Assembly: GCF_001864835.1 (NCBI RefSeq) | Contig: NZ_MJGI01000022.1 | Location: forward strand, 1 to 40,254 | DNA from: Curtobacterium sp. MCBA15_001 | Lineage (GTDB): Bacteria; Actinomycetota; Actinomycetes; Actinomycetales; Microbacteriaceae | Reading direction: 5' to 3' | Length of the DNA: 40,254 nucleotides | Shown: one piece after another, positions 15,838 to 22,825 of the stretch | Layout of the letters: the number at the start of each line of letters is the position of its first letter | Numbering within the stretch: position 1 is the stretch's first letter | Notes under the pieces: generated by a model | What the model saw: only the letters and a program-made list of their open reading frames with translations | Told to the model about the DNA's origin: nothing | The model's database searches: none | Program-made: the position numbers and the translations under genes

Positions 15838-16923
15838 TCAGGCTCGTTTGGTCCGCGTTTGGTCCGCAGAATGCTCGGTCGACGTGAGGAGCGCGGACGC
15901 TGCGGCTCTGGTGCGGTCCGCAGCGTCCGGGAACAGGTGCGCGTAGACCGTCAGCGTGATCGCTGGGGACGCGTGCCCCATAGCCCGGGCCACGGACACA
16001 GCGTCAAGGCCAGATCGAATCAAGCCGGATGCGTAGAAGTGCCGGTAGTCGTGCGGCGTGATGCCCTCGACGCCGGCTGCCGTGCACGCCTTCTCGAACC
16101 AGCGGCGCAGCGCGTCGGGTGACGGCGGGGCGCCGGGCAGCAGCCACCCGTCGCCGTGCACGCCGACGTCGGCGATGTGCGCGGACAATCGCAGGGTCAG
16201 TTCGGGCGGCACGGGGACGACGCGCTCGGACCCGTGCTTTGGCGGGCACACCTCGCGGAGGCCTGGGCGGTTCTGGATCTGTCGTGCGACGTGGAGCTCG
16301 TGCTGCAGCCACCGCACGTCGGTCGCCTTGACCGCGGACGCCTCGCCGATGCGGAGGCCGGCGAACGCCATGACGTCGAGGAGCGGGCGGAGGAACGGCT
16401 CCGCAGCGTCGCGGACCGCCTGCACCTCGGCTGGGGTCGGGATGCGCATGGTGTGCTCGAGCCGACGGACCGCTGGTAGCCGGACGCCGACCGTCGGGTC
16501 TGCTGCAAGCACCCTGTCGAGCACGGCCGCCTTCAACACGCCGCCCACGTACCGCACGCGGGTCCGGATCGTCGACGCCGCGAGCGTGCCCTCCATCGCC
16601 TTCACCCACGCTTCGACGTGTGACCGGCGCAGCTTCCCGAAGGGCACGTCGCGGAACGTGCACGAGGCGAGCGCCTGGTCGGCGTTGCGGCGGGTTCCGG
16701 TTGCCCACACCTGCCGCGGCGCCCATTCCGCGTAGAACCCTGACAGGGTCACCTTCGACGCGGCCGGCGCGACGTACGTGCCGGTGCGCCGCGACGTCGC
16801 GACCTCGTCGAGCCAGTCCTGTCCTTCGCGCTTCCGGTCGAAGTGCCGCGAGTGCTCGCGACCCTCGTCATCGCGGTACCGGGCCCGCCACTTCCCGTCA
16901 GGACGCTGCCGGATGCTGGCCAC
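15838..16923 (-). CDS. int: Tyrosine recombinase (phage integrase)
   Basis: A 361-residue integrase with an N-terminal arm-binding domain (SIRQRPDGKWRARYRD, 3-18), a SAM-like core-binding domain (about 55-150) and a catalytic domain (about 160-345). The active residues are Arg191 (GLRIGE), Lys229 (PPKHGSERVVPV), His291/Arg294 (HDYRHF), His317 (GHASP) and the nucleophile Tyr327 (VYAHLF), all intact. It would catalyse integration and excision between the cores at 15789 and 29910. Its C-terminus faces attL. The start overlaps the repressor gene by 26 bp, so both are likely co-transcribed leftward. Confidence 0.95.
   Translation of the reverse strand: MASIRQRPDGKWRARYRDDEGREHSRHFDRKREGQDWLDEVATSRRTGTYVAPAASKVTLSGFYAEWAPRQVWATGTRRNADQALASCTFRDVPFGKLRRSHVEAWVKAMEGTLAASTIRTRVRYVGGVLKAAVLDRVLAADPTVGVRLPAVRRLEHTMRIPTPAEVQAVRDAAEPFLRPLLDVMAFAGLRIGEASAVKATDVRWLQHELHVARQIQNRPGLREVCPPKHGSERVVPVPPELTLRLSAHIADVGVHGDGWLLPGAPPSPDALRRWFEKACTAAGVEGITPHDYRHFYASGLIRSGLDAVSVARAMGHASPAITLTVYAHLFPDAADRTRAAASALLTSTEHSADQTRTKRA
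15847..15867. repeat. Paired TTTGGTCCGC repeats, candidate integrase arm sites (left)
   Basis: TTTGGTCCGC occurs at 15847-15856 and again at 15858-15867, an 11-bp period. It overlaps the last codons of the integrase gene. A similar pair with the same period lies near attR (29785-29802). Confidence 0.5.
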
Positions 16924-17422
16924 GAGCCGCCCTCTCAGATTCGATGTACAGCTTCATCCAGGGGCCGTTTTCTGTTGCCCATGGGTACTCGTCGAGCCCG
17001 AACATCCGGTGCTCGTTGGCGACGACTTCCTCCGCGGGGAACCAGAGCCTGGCGATCACTTCGTTGTCGACTTCCCGGCCGAGCGAGTCCGCCAGCTGCG
17101 CGTACTCGCGGCGCACTAGATCCCAGTCGGAAACTGCGTGTCGGAGCCGGTGATACTGCGCAAGCAGCTTCTGCGTCGCTTCGCGCATCTGGGAAGCCTC
17201 CCGGGCGTTCACGAGGTCGACGACCTCCACCTCGAGGATCTCTGCAACACCGATCGCCTCGGCTGCTCGCAGCGGGCGATCGCCGCGTTCAACCGAGCCG
17301 ACCGTGACGTGCGACCACTTCCATCCACGCTCGGTCATCGCGTCTGCGAGAGCGCGCTGGCTCATGCGAGGTGTTCGGAGGCGCGTGAGGTTATCGCCGA
17401 TCTGCTTGTCCAGTGATGTCAC
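16898..17422 (-). CDS. XRE family repressor-like regulator
   Basis: A 174-residue protein with an N-terminal XRE helix-turn-helix (about 5-70: QIGDNLTRLRTPRMSQRALA then SHVTVGSVERGDRPLRAAEA). A helical C-terminal part follows (about 75-165). Position and orientation, divergent from excisionase-type genes, fit the lysogeny repressor, although no LexA-like protease motif or ImmA partner is seen. GTG 17422 is placed 6 nt after a TATGCT -10 box, so the transcript is leaderless. The longer frame to 18103 is antisense to other genes. Confidence 0.85.
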   Translation of the reverse strand: MTSLDKQIGDNLTRLRTPRMSQRALADAMTERGWKWSHVTVGSVERGDRPLRAAEAIGVAEILEVEVVDLVNAREASQMREATQKLLAQYHRLRHAVSDWDLVRREYAQLADSLGREVDNEVIARLWFPAEEVVANEHRMFGLDEYPWATENGPWMKLYIESERAARGQHPAAS

Positions 17423-17428
17423 GTGATG

Positions 17429-17457
17429 AGCATAGGGAAATCCGACCAAGCGTGGAA
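17429..17457 (-). promoter_or_regulatory. Leftward promoter of repressor-integrase operon
   Basis: TTCCAC (17457-17452), a 17-bp spacer and TATGCT (17434-17429) on the minus strand lie 6 nt before the GTG start. A perfect 8-bp palindrome TCACGTGA (17419-17426) spans the start and could be an operator. Confidence 0.55.
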
Positions 17458-17465
17458 GCTTTTGG

Positions 17466-17494
17466 TTGCCATCTGATGTGGGGTGTGGTCTAAT
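17466..17494 (+). promoter_or_regulatory. Rightward early promoter of the element
   Basis: TTGCCA (17466-17471), a 17-bp spacer and TCTAAT (17489-17494). The -35 boxes of this and the leftward promoter are only 8 bp apart, the usual arrangement of a lysogeny switch. Confidence 0.55.
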
Positions 17495-17540
17495 CCTTCC
17501 ATTGCTGGTAGGACCAGTGAACCACCCAGAAGGGATGAAC

Positions 17541-17741
17541 ATGGACCAGAACGAGAACGAGACCGTCCACCTGACGCTCGCCGAGACTGCGAAGCGCCTG
17601 CGCAAGTCGCAGGCCGGCATCCGATACATGATCCAGACGGGAACCGGGCCGCGCAGCGGGCTCATCGGCGGGCGTCGGATGTTCCGTGCCGCCGACGTCG
17701 AGGCGTACATCGCGAGCCAATTCGAGACGGCCTCCGCATGA
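17541..17741 (+). CDS. Excisionase/MerR-type helix-turn-helix protein
   Basis: A 66-residue protein. HLTLAETAKRLRKSQAGIRYM (10-30) is a winged-helix/HTH_17-type motif, and GRRMFRAADVEAYI (44-57) forms the usual second half that contacts DNA. It is the first gene from the rightward promoter, so it may be the excisionase or a Cro-like switch factor. ATG 17541 is chosen because AGAAGGG (17528-17534) is 6 nt away; ATG 17535 would leave no spacing. It overlaps the next gene by 4 bp (ATGA). Confidence 0.8.
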   Translation: MDQNENETVHLTLAETAKRLRKSQAGIRYMIQTGTGPRSGLIGGRRMFRAADVEAYIASQFETASA

Positions 17742-18094
17742 CCGCGTCGACGTACGACGGGCGGGTGCGTGACCGTGACCCGGACACCTCCTGGGCAGCA
17801 GCCGACCAGCAGAGCGACGGGAAGACGTCCCAGGTGGTCGCGACGATCCGTGTCCTGCTCGGTTCGCGTGGCCCGCTGACGCACGAGGAGCTGGTCGACG
17901 CGTACGCCGAGTACGGAGCCGAGAAGCCGTGGGTCAAGACCGTTACCGCGCAGAGCATCCGCACACGCACCGCGGAGATGCACCGTCGTGCGGAGGTAAG
18001 AGACACAGGGCAGCGGCGCCCCACGAAGGCCGGCGGGTCCGCGGCCGTGTGGGAGCTCGTACCCATCGGCGAGGAGCACGAGGCGACCGCATGA
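17738..18094 (+). CDS. Early-region protein of unknown function, possible winged helix
   Basis: A 118-residue soluble protein, translationally coupled to the HTH gene by an ATGA overlap. It begins with an Asp-rich segment (YDGRVRDRDPDTSWAAA, 6-22) that I associate with actinophage early proteins. The middle (about 31-90) has helix-turn-helix-like periodicity (GPLTHEELVDAYAEYG). It is probably a DNA-binding protein of the early operon. No enzymatic motif is visible. Confidence 0.65.
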   Translation: MTASTYDGRVRDRDPDTSWAAADQQSDGKTSQVVATIRVLLGSRGPLTHEELVDAYAEYGAEKPWVKTVTAQSIRTRTAEMHRRAEVRDTGQRRPTKAGGSAAVWELVPIGEEHEATA

Positions 18095-18159
18095 CCACCA
18101 CAACGAAGAACGCCCCCGAAGCCGGCCAGGGCTTCGAGGGCAGCGACCAGAACCCTTGA
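18091..18159 (+). CDS. Possible 22-residue coupled ORF
   Basis: ATG 18091 overlaps the preceding stop as ATGA, and the frame closes at 18159, 12 bp before the next start. The peptide is hydrophilic (MTTTTKNAPEAGQGFEGSDQ, then NP). It may be a real small protein or merely a coupling ORF that carries ribosomes to the next gene. Confidence 0.3.
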   Translation: MTTTTKNAPEAGQGFEGSDQNP

Positions 18160-18171
18160 GAGGAACCGATC

Positions 18172-18744
18172 ATGAGCAAGCGTACGACCACCATTGCGCC
18201 GACCACCGACATCTACCGCCGAGCCTGCCCAGTCGAACGCATCACGGGCGCCCGGAGAGCGACGGCTGGACGGACCGTGTACGCGTGGAGCGTCGACGGC
18301 AGACCAGGTGTCGTGCTGTCCACGGACCCGTGGGTCGCCGGGGTGAAGCACTCCGTCGGCGACCGGTACCGGAACGATGACACCGGCGAGGTGGTGACTA
18401 CCGAGGGCACGTTCGTCGTCGATGGCACGGAGGACGGCGTCGCGTATCTCCGCATGACGGGGGAGATCCCGTGCGAGCGGCACCGCTGGTGCACCGGGCA
18501 CTCAATCGCCTGGGCCGACGACGAGCCCCAAGTCAGTGGCCTGCACGTCGGCGACTTCGTCGAGGAACACCGCTTCGGCACCGACGTCGCGCTCGAGGTC
18601 GCCCGGTCGGCGGAGGGCGACGGTCCGGCCACGTTCGAGCTGCGCCTCACAGAAGGCACGGAGCCGCTGAGCGGTGACGCCCTGGTCGGGTTCGCTGAAG
18701 AGCTCGCTGCCGTCGCGGCGCAACTGCGCGCGCTGGTGAACTGA
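18172..18744 (+). CDS. DUF6907-like protein
   Basis: A 190-residue soluble protein with a Cys/His cluster CERHRWCTGH (Cys101, His104, Cys107, His110) and His125 further on, then a C-terminal alpha/beta domain. The arrangement resembles the actinobacterial DUF6907 family, whose function is unknown and which may bind a metal. The N-terminal 90 residues look like a small beta-rich domain. GAGAGGAACC precedes ATG 18172 as ribosome-binding site. The family call is from memory of the pattern. Confidence 0.6.
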   Translation: MSKRTTTIAPTTDIYRRACPVERITGARRATAGRTVYAWSVDGRPGVVLSTDPWVAGVKHSVGDRYRNDDTGEVVTTEGTFVVDGTEDGVAYLRMTGEIPCERHRWCTGHSIAWADDEPQVSGLHVGDFVEEHRFGTDVALEVARSAEGDGPATFELRLTEGTEPLSGDALVGFAEELAAVAAQLRALVN

Positions 18745-18763
18745 CCGACCGGATTGGCCATGA

Positions 18764-19129
18764 GTGACACTCTCAGCAAGAAACTGGGCCTGGGACGTCG
18801 GGCAGCGAGCTGCGCGGCCCTCGGAGGGCGACGCTGGCGACAGGGTTGCGTTGAAGCCGGGGGAGAAGTTGGTGCTCCTCTGCATCGCGGAGCACGAGAA
18901 CGCCGAAGAGGGCTACGCGTACCCGTCATACGAGCGGATCGCGCAGCGCACGGGGTTGAGCGTGCGGAGCGTGCAGGAGCACGTGAAGACCCTCGAGTTC
19001 ACGGGGGCGTTCAAGATAGAGCGTCGGCGCAGGCGCGACGGGCAGTACTACCGGCACCTGTACCTGTTGAACGTGCCGGACGAGTACCGCAGCGCGGATC
19101 CGGCGTGGACCGGGCAGCAGCCGTACTGA
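18764..19129 (+). CDS. Short replication-type helix-turn-helix protein
   Basis: A 121-residue protein resembling the N-terminal half of phage replication initiators. It has ARNWAWDV (5-12), LKPGEKLVLLCIAEHEN (30-46) and the winged helix YPSYERIAQRTGLSVRSVQE (53-72). Such initiators are usually 200-300 residues, so this one looks short; it ends just before an array of iteron-like repeats (19137-19241). It may bind those repeats to start replication of the excised element. The start is GTG 18764. The ATG at 18760 opens another, non-protein-like frame. Confidence 0.7.
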   Translation: MTLSARNWAWDVGQRAARPSEGDAGDRVALKPGEKLVLLCIAEHENAEEGYAYPSYERIAQRTGLSVRSVQEHVKTLEFTGAFKIERRRRRDGQYYRHLYLLNVPDEYRSADPAWTGQQPY

Positions 19130-19136
19130 GGTCCAC

Positions 19137-19241
19137 CGGCAGTTTCTGCCGCTGGGCCACCGGCAGTTCTCGCATTCACCGTCGGCAGTTTCTGCCGGTA
19201 GCCATCGGCAGTTCTCGCGCATCCCGTCGGCGAGAACTGCC
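19137..19241. repeat. Iteron-like array, candidate replication origin
   Basis: Five copies of CGGCAGTT(T)CTSSC occur at 19137, 19161, 19183, 19206 and (inverted) 19229, with start-to-start spacing 24, 22, 23 and 23 bp, close to two helical turns. Copies 1 and 3 are the palindrome CGGCAGTTTCTGCCG, and copies 2 and 4 are CGGCAGTTCTCGC. The array follows the stop of the replication-type gene by 7 bp. It is non-coding on the plus strand in the gene's own frame. Confidence 0.65.
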
Positions 19242-19334
19242 ACCTATCAGTCACAGGAACCAGTTACTCCTACCAGTGACAGCTGACTACCGCACTTCGC
19301 TGACGCGAAGGGCGGGATCGGGGGTCACACAGCT

Positions 19335-19514
19335 GTGACGGTCGACGACAAGCACCCGACGGAGCGTGATGCGCTCGAGGCCGAGACGGATCGCTGGATC
19401 GCCTTCTACCGAGAGCATCCCGAGCTCAAGGCTCAACACGCCGAACGGTCCCGCGTCTATTCGTTCCCGAACCCTGCGTCGGGCCGAAGCGCTCACCGCC
19501 CCTCTCCGGAGTGA
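19335..19514 (+). CDS. Small hypothetical protein, 59 residues
   Basis: Starts at GTG 19335 after a GGGGG run (about 19319-19324) and ends at TGA 19512-19514. The peptide has an acidic amphipathic helix (TERDALEAETDRWIAFYREH) and a basic C-terminus. The codon pattern is that of coding DNA, and a terminator hairpin follows 24 bp later. No family is recognised. Confidence 0.5.
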   Translation: MTVDDKHPTERDALEAETDRWIAFYREHPELKAQHAERSRVYSFPNPASGRSAHRPSPE

Positions 19515-19538
19515 TCGCAGCACAAACCAGACCCACAT

Positions 19539-19575
19539 GCGCGGGGGCTGGGATCGTCCGTCTCAGCCCCCGCGC
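19539..19575 (+). terminator. Terminator hairpin within the element
   Basis: GCGCGGGGGCTG (19539-19550) pairs with CAGCCCCCGCGC (19564-19575). Inner G-U, G-C and A-T pairs leave a 7-nt loop. It separates the early replication block from the following genes. Confidence 0.7.
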
Positions 19576-19606
19576 GGTACCCACACGACGATGAAAGGCA
19601 AGCACC

Positions 19607-19801
19607 ATGACCACCGGAGGCATGTTCAACCCGGACCCCAACCCCGTGAAGCGGGAAGCCGAAGCCCGGCGCATCGTCGCGCAGCAGCACGCGGAACGAG
19701 AAGCAGCGGAGACAGCCGAACGCGTGAAGCTAGACCAGCAGCTCGACAAGGTGCGGGCCAAGCTCGCCGAACTGAAGAGACGCACGGAGGGTAAGCCATG
19801 A
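19607..19801 (+). CDS. Small coiled-coil protein, unknown function
   Basis: A 64-residue highly charged protein, predicted mostly helical from residue 14 on (VKREAEARRIVAQQHAEREA then a Lys/Leu/Glu heptad pattern). AAAGG (19594-19598) precedes ATG 19607. The stop overlaps an ATG at 19798 (ATGA) opening a 29-codon frame of low-complexity CG repeats, which I regard as doubtful. Confidence 0.55.
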   Translation: MTTGGMFNPDPNPVKREAEARRIVAQQHAEREAAETAERVKLDQQLDKVRAKLAELKRRTEGKP

Positions 19802-19870
19802 CGGCCTCGCGCGCGCACGCGCGTGCGCGGCAGCCACGTGAACGTTGCACCGCGGACAGTGGGGGTGGCG

Positions 19871-20287
19871 ATGGTGTTTCCTCCTGAGCCGCGGGACTAC
19901 TCCCGGCCCGACGGTGCCGTGGTGGTACCGCAGCGGGTGGCAGCCCCGCTCATCCGACTACTGACCATCGGCGTGGTCGAGGGCCGAAGCCGGGGCGTCT
20001 CGGTGAACGAGGACATGGTGCGAGTGCTTGATGCGCTGCAGGAGGCTGCGGCCCGGGCGGATGTTGCCCGTTCCGTCCACGGAACCAGCCGTGGCGGGGA
20101 GGTCACGCTGAGTGGGCGGCAGGAGTTCCTGACCGTGGCCGAGGCGGCTGCGGTGCGGGGGTGTTCCACGAGGGCGATCACGAAGGCGATCGCGAGTGGG
20201 CGGCTCCCGGCGGAACGCCACGGTCACTCGTGGTGGATCGGTGCCGCGGACCTTGACCAGTACCGATACGGACGGAGCCGCGCATGA
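19871..20287 (+). CDS. Helix-turn-helix (excisionase-type) DNA-binding protein
   Basis: A 138-residue protein. The C-terminal domain (about 86-133) starts FLTVAEAAAVRGCSTRAITK and ends HSWWIGAADLDQYRYG, a typical HTH_17/excisionase motif. The N-terminal part (about 20-70) is helical and unassigned. ATG 19871 follows GGGGGTGGC; the longer frame from 19823 lies in a CG-alternating palindrome. It overlaps the next gene by ATGA, so the two are coupled. Confidence 0.7.
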   Translation: MVFPPEPRDYSRPDGAVVVPQRVAAPLIRLLTIGVVEGRSRGVSVNEDMVRVLDALQEAAARADVARSVHGTSRGGEVTLSGRQEFLTVAEAAAVRGCSTRAITKAIASGRLPAERHGHSWWIGAADLDQYRYGRSRA

Positions 20288-20775
20288 CCGGAACGACGGA
20301 GCTCGTCACCGACGCTGATCTGCTGTCGGCGCGCACCGACGCCGAGGTGGCGCAGAGCCTCCTCCGGTTCGCGGAACGTCAGGTCGAACTGACCACCCTC
20401 ACCCTCGAAAGAAGGACCCACGTCATGACCATCACCCACAGCATCGACGTCGCACCGGCGTCACTGAACCGCATCGCGAAGAAGCTGCGCCGCAACCTCG
20501 AAGCGACCCTCGACGCGCACGAGAGCGCCCGAGCCGGCCTCGACTCGGAGGGGAAGGCCGCCGAGGTCGCCGCTGTCCTCGAGGATGCCCGCTCGAGCGC
20601 GCTCGGCATCCGCACGGGTATCACCCACGAGATACGCGAGGCGGAACGGCTGGGCCTCGCCGCAGGCATCGACTTCGACGACGCCCGCAAGCCGGTGGAG
20701 GCGACGATCGACCGCATCCTCGCTGTGCAGACCTTCGACGACGCCGACGCGCTGGTCGCGTCGCTGAGCGAGTAG
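20284..20775 (+). CDS. Unknown helical protein with an internal start
   Basis: A 163-residue helical protein, coupled to the HTH gene by ATGA. A second in-frame ATG at 20425 has a much better ribosome-binding site (GAAAGAAGG, 20407-20415) and gives a 116-residue form beginning MTITHSIDVAPASLNRIAKK. The C-terminal part is rich in Ala/Glu/Arg and acidic near its end. No family is recognised. Dual initiation is possible. Confidence 0.6.
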   Translation: MTGTTELVTDADLLSARTDAEVAQSLLRFAERQVELTTLTLERRTHVMTITHSIDVAPASLNRIAKKLRRNLEATLDAHESARAGLDSEGKAAEVAAVLEDARSSALGIRTGITHEIREAERLGLAAGIDFDDARKPVEATIDRILAVQTFDDADALVASLSE

Positions 20776-20785
20776 GAGACGAGCC

Positions 20786-21631
20786 ATGCCGTTCGACGCC
20801 AAAGGCAACTGGGTTGCCTTCCTCTCCGCCGCCGACCAGCGCGAGATCGCCGATCGCCAGGAACAGGCTCGACTCCGCGCGTCTCTGGCAGCCCTCGGTC
20901 GCATCACCGACCCGTGCGTACACGTCGGAGACCCTGCGGCACGGGCACGAGCAGCGCTCACGGGCCTGTATCGGACCGCGGAGACGCTTCTGCCGAACTT
21001 CGGCGCGATCCGCGCCTACGAAGACCCCAACGTCCTGCATGACGCACAGGAAGCCGAGCGTGGGGCTCGGCTGAGCTCCCTGCAGAAGGCGCTGGACCAC
21101 CGGGCTACTCAGCTCAAGGAGCACGCGGTCGGCGCGCTCGAATCCGCGGCGATCCTCGCTGAGAAGCACCGGCCGAAGCTGGACCCCGACAACATGGCGC
21201 AGCTGATCCGCACCGACCAGGCGTGGAACAACTTCATCCGTCCGCAGCTCGAGTCCGGCAAGTCATGGCCCGACATCATGAAGAACCTCGACAGCGACGC
21301 GCTCCTCGCCGTACAGCGGTACGCACCCGCTTACGAGACGGCGAGGTCCGACCGGAAGACAGAGCACCAGCTCCCTGCCACGCTCGCCGGCATCGAACGG
21401 ATGACGCAGCAGCGCCTCATCGCGGTCACGCCCGAGGGTGAGGCGCGCGACGCGCTGCAGCAGCACGTCGACGTGCAGCGCATGCACGACGCCGTGATGG
21501 TTTCGGCGGAGCAGTTCAAGCGGCTCGGCACACCCGACGTGCCACGCAACGAGGTCGTCGCAGGCACACAGCTCGGCGTGAAGCACCTCACCTACGAGGC
21601 AGGCGCCGAACTCGGCGACGGTTCGGACTGA
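20786..21631 (+). CDS. Unknown element protein, 281 residues
   Basis: A soluble, mostly alpha-helical protein with no signal peptide, membrane segment or recognised catalytic motif. It begins MPFDAKGNWVAFLSAADQRE, has charged helices and a Trp-containing middle (AWNNFIRPQLESGKSWPDIM, about 145-164). GGAGACGAGCC precedes ATG 20786. It sits directly upstream of a terminase-small-like HTH gene, so a late or packaging-related role is possible but unsupported. Confidence 0.65.
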   Translation: MPFDAKGNWVAFLSAADQREIADRQEQARLRASLAALGRITDPCVHVGDPAARARAALTGLYRTAETLLPNFGAIRAYEDPNVLHDAQEAERGARLSSLQKALDHRATQLKEHAVGALESAAILAEKHRPKLDPDNMAQLIRTDQAWNNFIRPQLESGKSWPDIMKNLDSDALLAVQRYAPAYETARSDRKTEHQLPATLAGIERMTQQRLIAVTPEGEARDALQQHVDVQRMHDAVMVSAEQFKRLGTPDVPRNEVVAGTQLGVKHLTYEAGAELGDGSD

Positions 21632-21635
21632 CCCG

Positions 21636-22172
21636 TTGCCCGCTCAGCGCTTCACAGCCGACGACGCCGTTCGCGCCCGAGCCCTGTTCGACCAGGGGCT
21701 CGGGTGCAACGCGATCGCGCGCGAGCTCGGGTTCTCGGCGGCCCGGATCTCAAGGTGGGCGAAGAGTGAGGGGCTGGCGTTCGACCGGGCGCAAACGGCA
21801 GTGGCTACCACCGCGAAGGTCCGTTCCTTACAGGAACGACGCGCGACGCTGGTCGACCGGCTGTACACGCGAGCCGAGCGCATCCTCGATCGGCTCGAGG
21901 AGGGCGACGGCGGCAAGTTCCGTGCCCTCGTGCGCGGTGAGGGCGGCTCCGAGCATGACGAGACGCTGGACTTCATTCCGACGCAGGCAGAACGCGACCT
22001 GACGGCGGCGGTGTCCGGCTACCTCACCACTTCGGCGAAGCTCATCCTTCAAGACCCGTCAGAGGGCCTGACGGAAGCGCACTCGCTGCTCGACACGCTC
22101 GCGGCAGGATTCGCTGCGGCCGCGGTGAACTACGATCCCGCCGCCGGCAACGCGCTCGGCGACGCGTCCTGA
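21636..22172 (+). CDS. Helix-turn-helix protein, terminase small subunit-like
   Basis: A 178-residue protein. Residues about 6-48 form a homeodomain-like HTH (ALFDQGLGCNAIARELGFSA, 16-35, then ARISRWAKSEG). Helical segments with RRATLVDRLYTRAERILDRL follow. This type is often found at the start of actinophage packaging modules and may bind DNA as a terminase small subunit, but no large terminase follows here. The start is a TTG at 21636, 4 bp after the preceding stop, which fits translational coupling. Confidence 0.65.
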   Translation: MPAQRFTADDAVRARALFDQGLGCNAIARELGFSAARISRWAKSEGLAFDRAQTAVATTAKVRSLQERRATLVDRLYTRAERILDRLEEGDGGKFRALVRGEGGSEHDETLDFIPTQAERDLTAAVSGYLTTSAKLILQDPSEGLTEAHSLLDTLAAGFAAAAVNYDPAAGNALGDAS

Positions 22173-22522
22173 CCGCCGGGGTTGTTGCGTTCACGGTTAC
22201 GCGGCGGCCCCGGCTCAACACTGCCGGGAGTCGTCGTCGTGGGGACGGACGGCTCCCGATGTCCCGGGCCATCGCATTCGCGGGTGCGCGGCGTCCCCGG
22301 ATCCGACCGCCCGGGGCGTGATCCAAGGACGGTGCGGTCCAGACGCTCGTGTCGGCGGAGAAAGATACGATGTCCGCAGCGCCACCCACATGGCGTGCAG
22401 AAGTGCCGAACCTGAACGAAAACGGGACTTCGTTGTAGGTTTCGTCAACCGGACCTCGCTTGTGCATGTAGCGACACGGCACAACTACCGGATGCACAAC
22501 CGACCTGTGTACTGTGCGGAAC
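22173..22522 (+). promoter_or_regulatory. 350-bp gene-free stretch with operator-like repeats and promoter
   Basis: No plausible gene is seen. The right part is AT-richer and holds AACGAA/TTCGTT (22415-22434) and a longer imperfect inverted repeat TTGTGCAT-GTAG with CTAC-CGG-ATGCACAA (22460-22499). Next comes a -10-like TACTGT at 22510-22515, 7 nt before ATG 22523. This looks like an independently regulated promoter for the HEPN-like cassette. The left part (22173-22370) shows no clear feature. Confidence 0.5.
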
Positions 22523-22825
22523 ATGTCCGACACGACTGATTTCGCCATCCTCGCGCAGTCCATCGGGGAGAACAGTGTTTCGTACATCGGGAAGGAAAAC
22601 CTCCGGGCTCTGTCCGTTGAGGTGAACCCCATCACGATGGAAGCCGAGATCGAGATCGTTCTCCGTGATGCGCACGAGGCGCACCGTCGCGCTGCTCTCG
22701 AGGCGCTTCGCGAGGTGGAAGAGCTGTTCTGGGACGAGATCGTGATCGGACACAACTTCGTGGGCGAGCTTCATGCGCACGACCGCGCAACGGCGGACGC
22801 GCGACGACAGTTCCAGTACGCATGA
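22523..22825 (+). CDS. Unknown first gene of a two-gene cassette, possible antitoxin
   Basis: A 100-residue acidic protein starting MSDTTDFAILAQSIGENSVS. A beta-rich N-terminal half is followed by a long helix (DAHEAHRRAALEALREVEEL, about 49-68). I see no nucleotidyltransferase motif, so it is not the MNT partner usual for HEPN toxins. It overlaps the next gene by ATGA, is expressed from its own promoter with an operator-like repeat, and could be an antitoxin or subunit. Family unknown. Confidence 0.6.
   Translation: MSDTTDFAILAQSIGENSVSYIGKENLRALSVEVNPITMEAEIEIVLRDAHEAHRRAALEALREVEELFWDEIVIGHNFVGELHAHDRATADARRQFQYA

Larger units (their letters stand above)
15420..15887 (+). pseudogene. 5' part of a lectin-like surface protein gene, cut by the element
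   Basis: The first 126 codons are bacterial. They encode a basic N-terminus, a hydrophobic signal segment (VLVALGALAVAALPTALA, about 39-56) and the start of an L-type lectin-like beta sandwich (FPYEQDFSTAGGGVLNGDAEI). The frame reaches TACGCGATG at 15789-15797, where the element begins, and then reads about 29 foreign residues to a stop at 15885-15887. The remainder continues in the same frame from 29910. Joining the two gives a 649-residue ORF with the lectin strand FDYAMYSTGDGRKADGL intact. As it stands the product would be a truncated secreted fragment. Confidence 0.85.

Noticed and set aside
19137..19241. CRISPR array
   Set aside because: Repeats are 13-15 bp with only ~8-bp spacers and one is inverted, which fits iterons and not CRISPR; no cas gene is present.
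19798..19887. 29-codon ORF overlapping the coiled-coil gene stop
   Set aside because: Its first codons are an alternating CG palindrome (18 bp at 19812-19829) and the peptide is low-complexity, so coding is doubtful.
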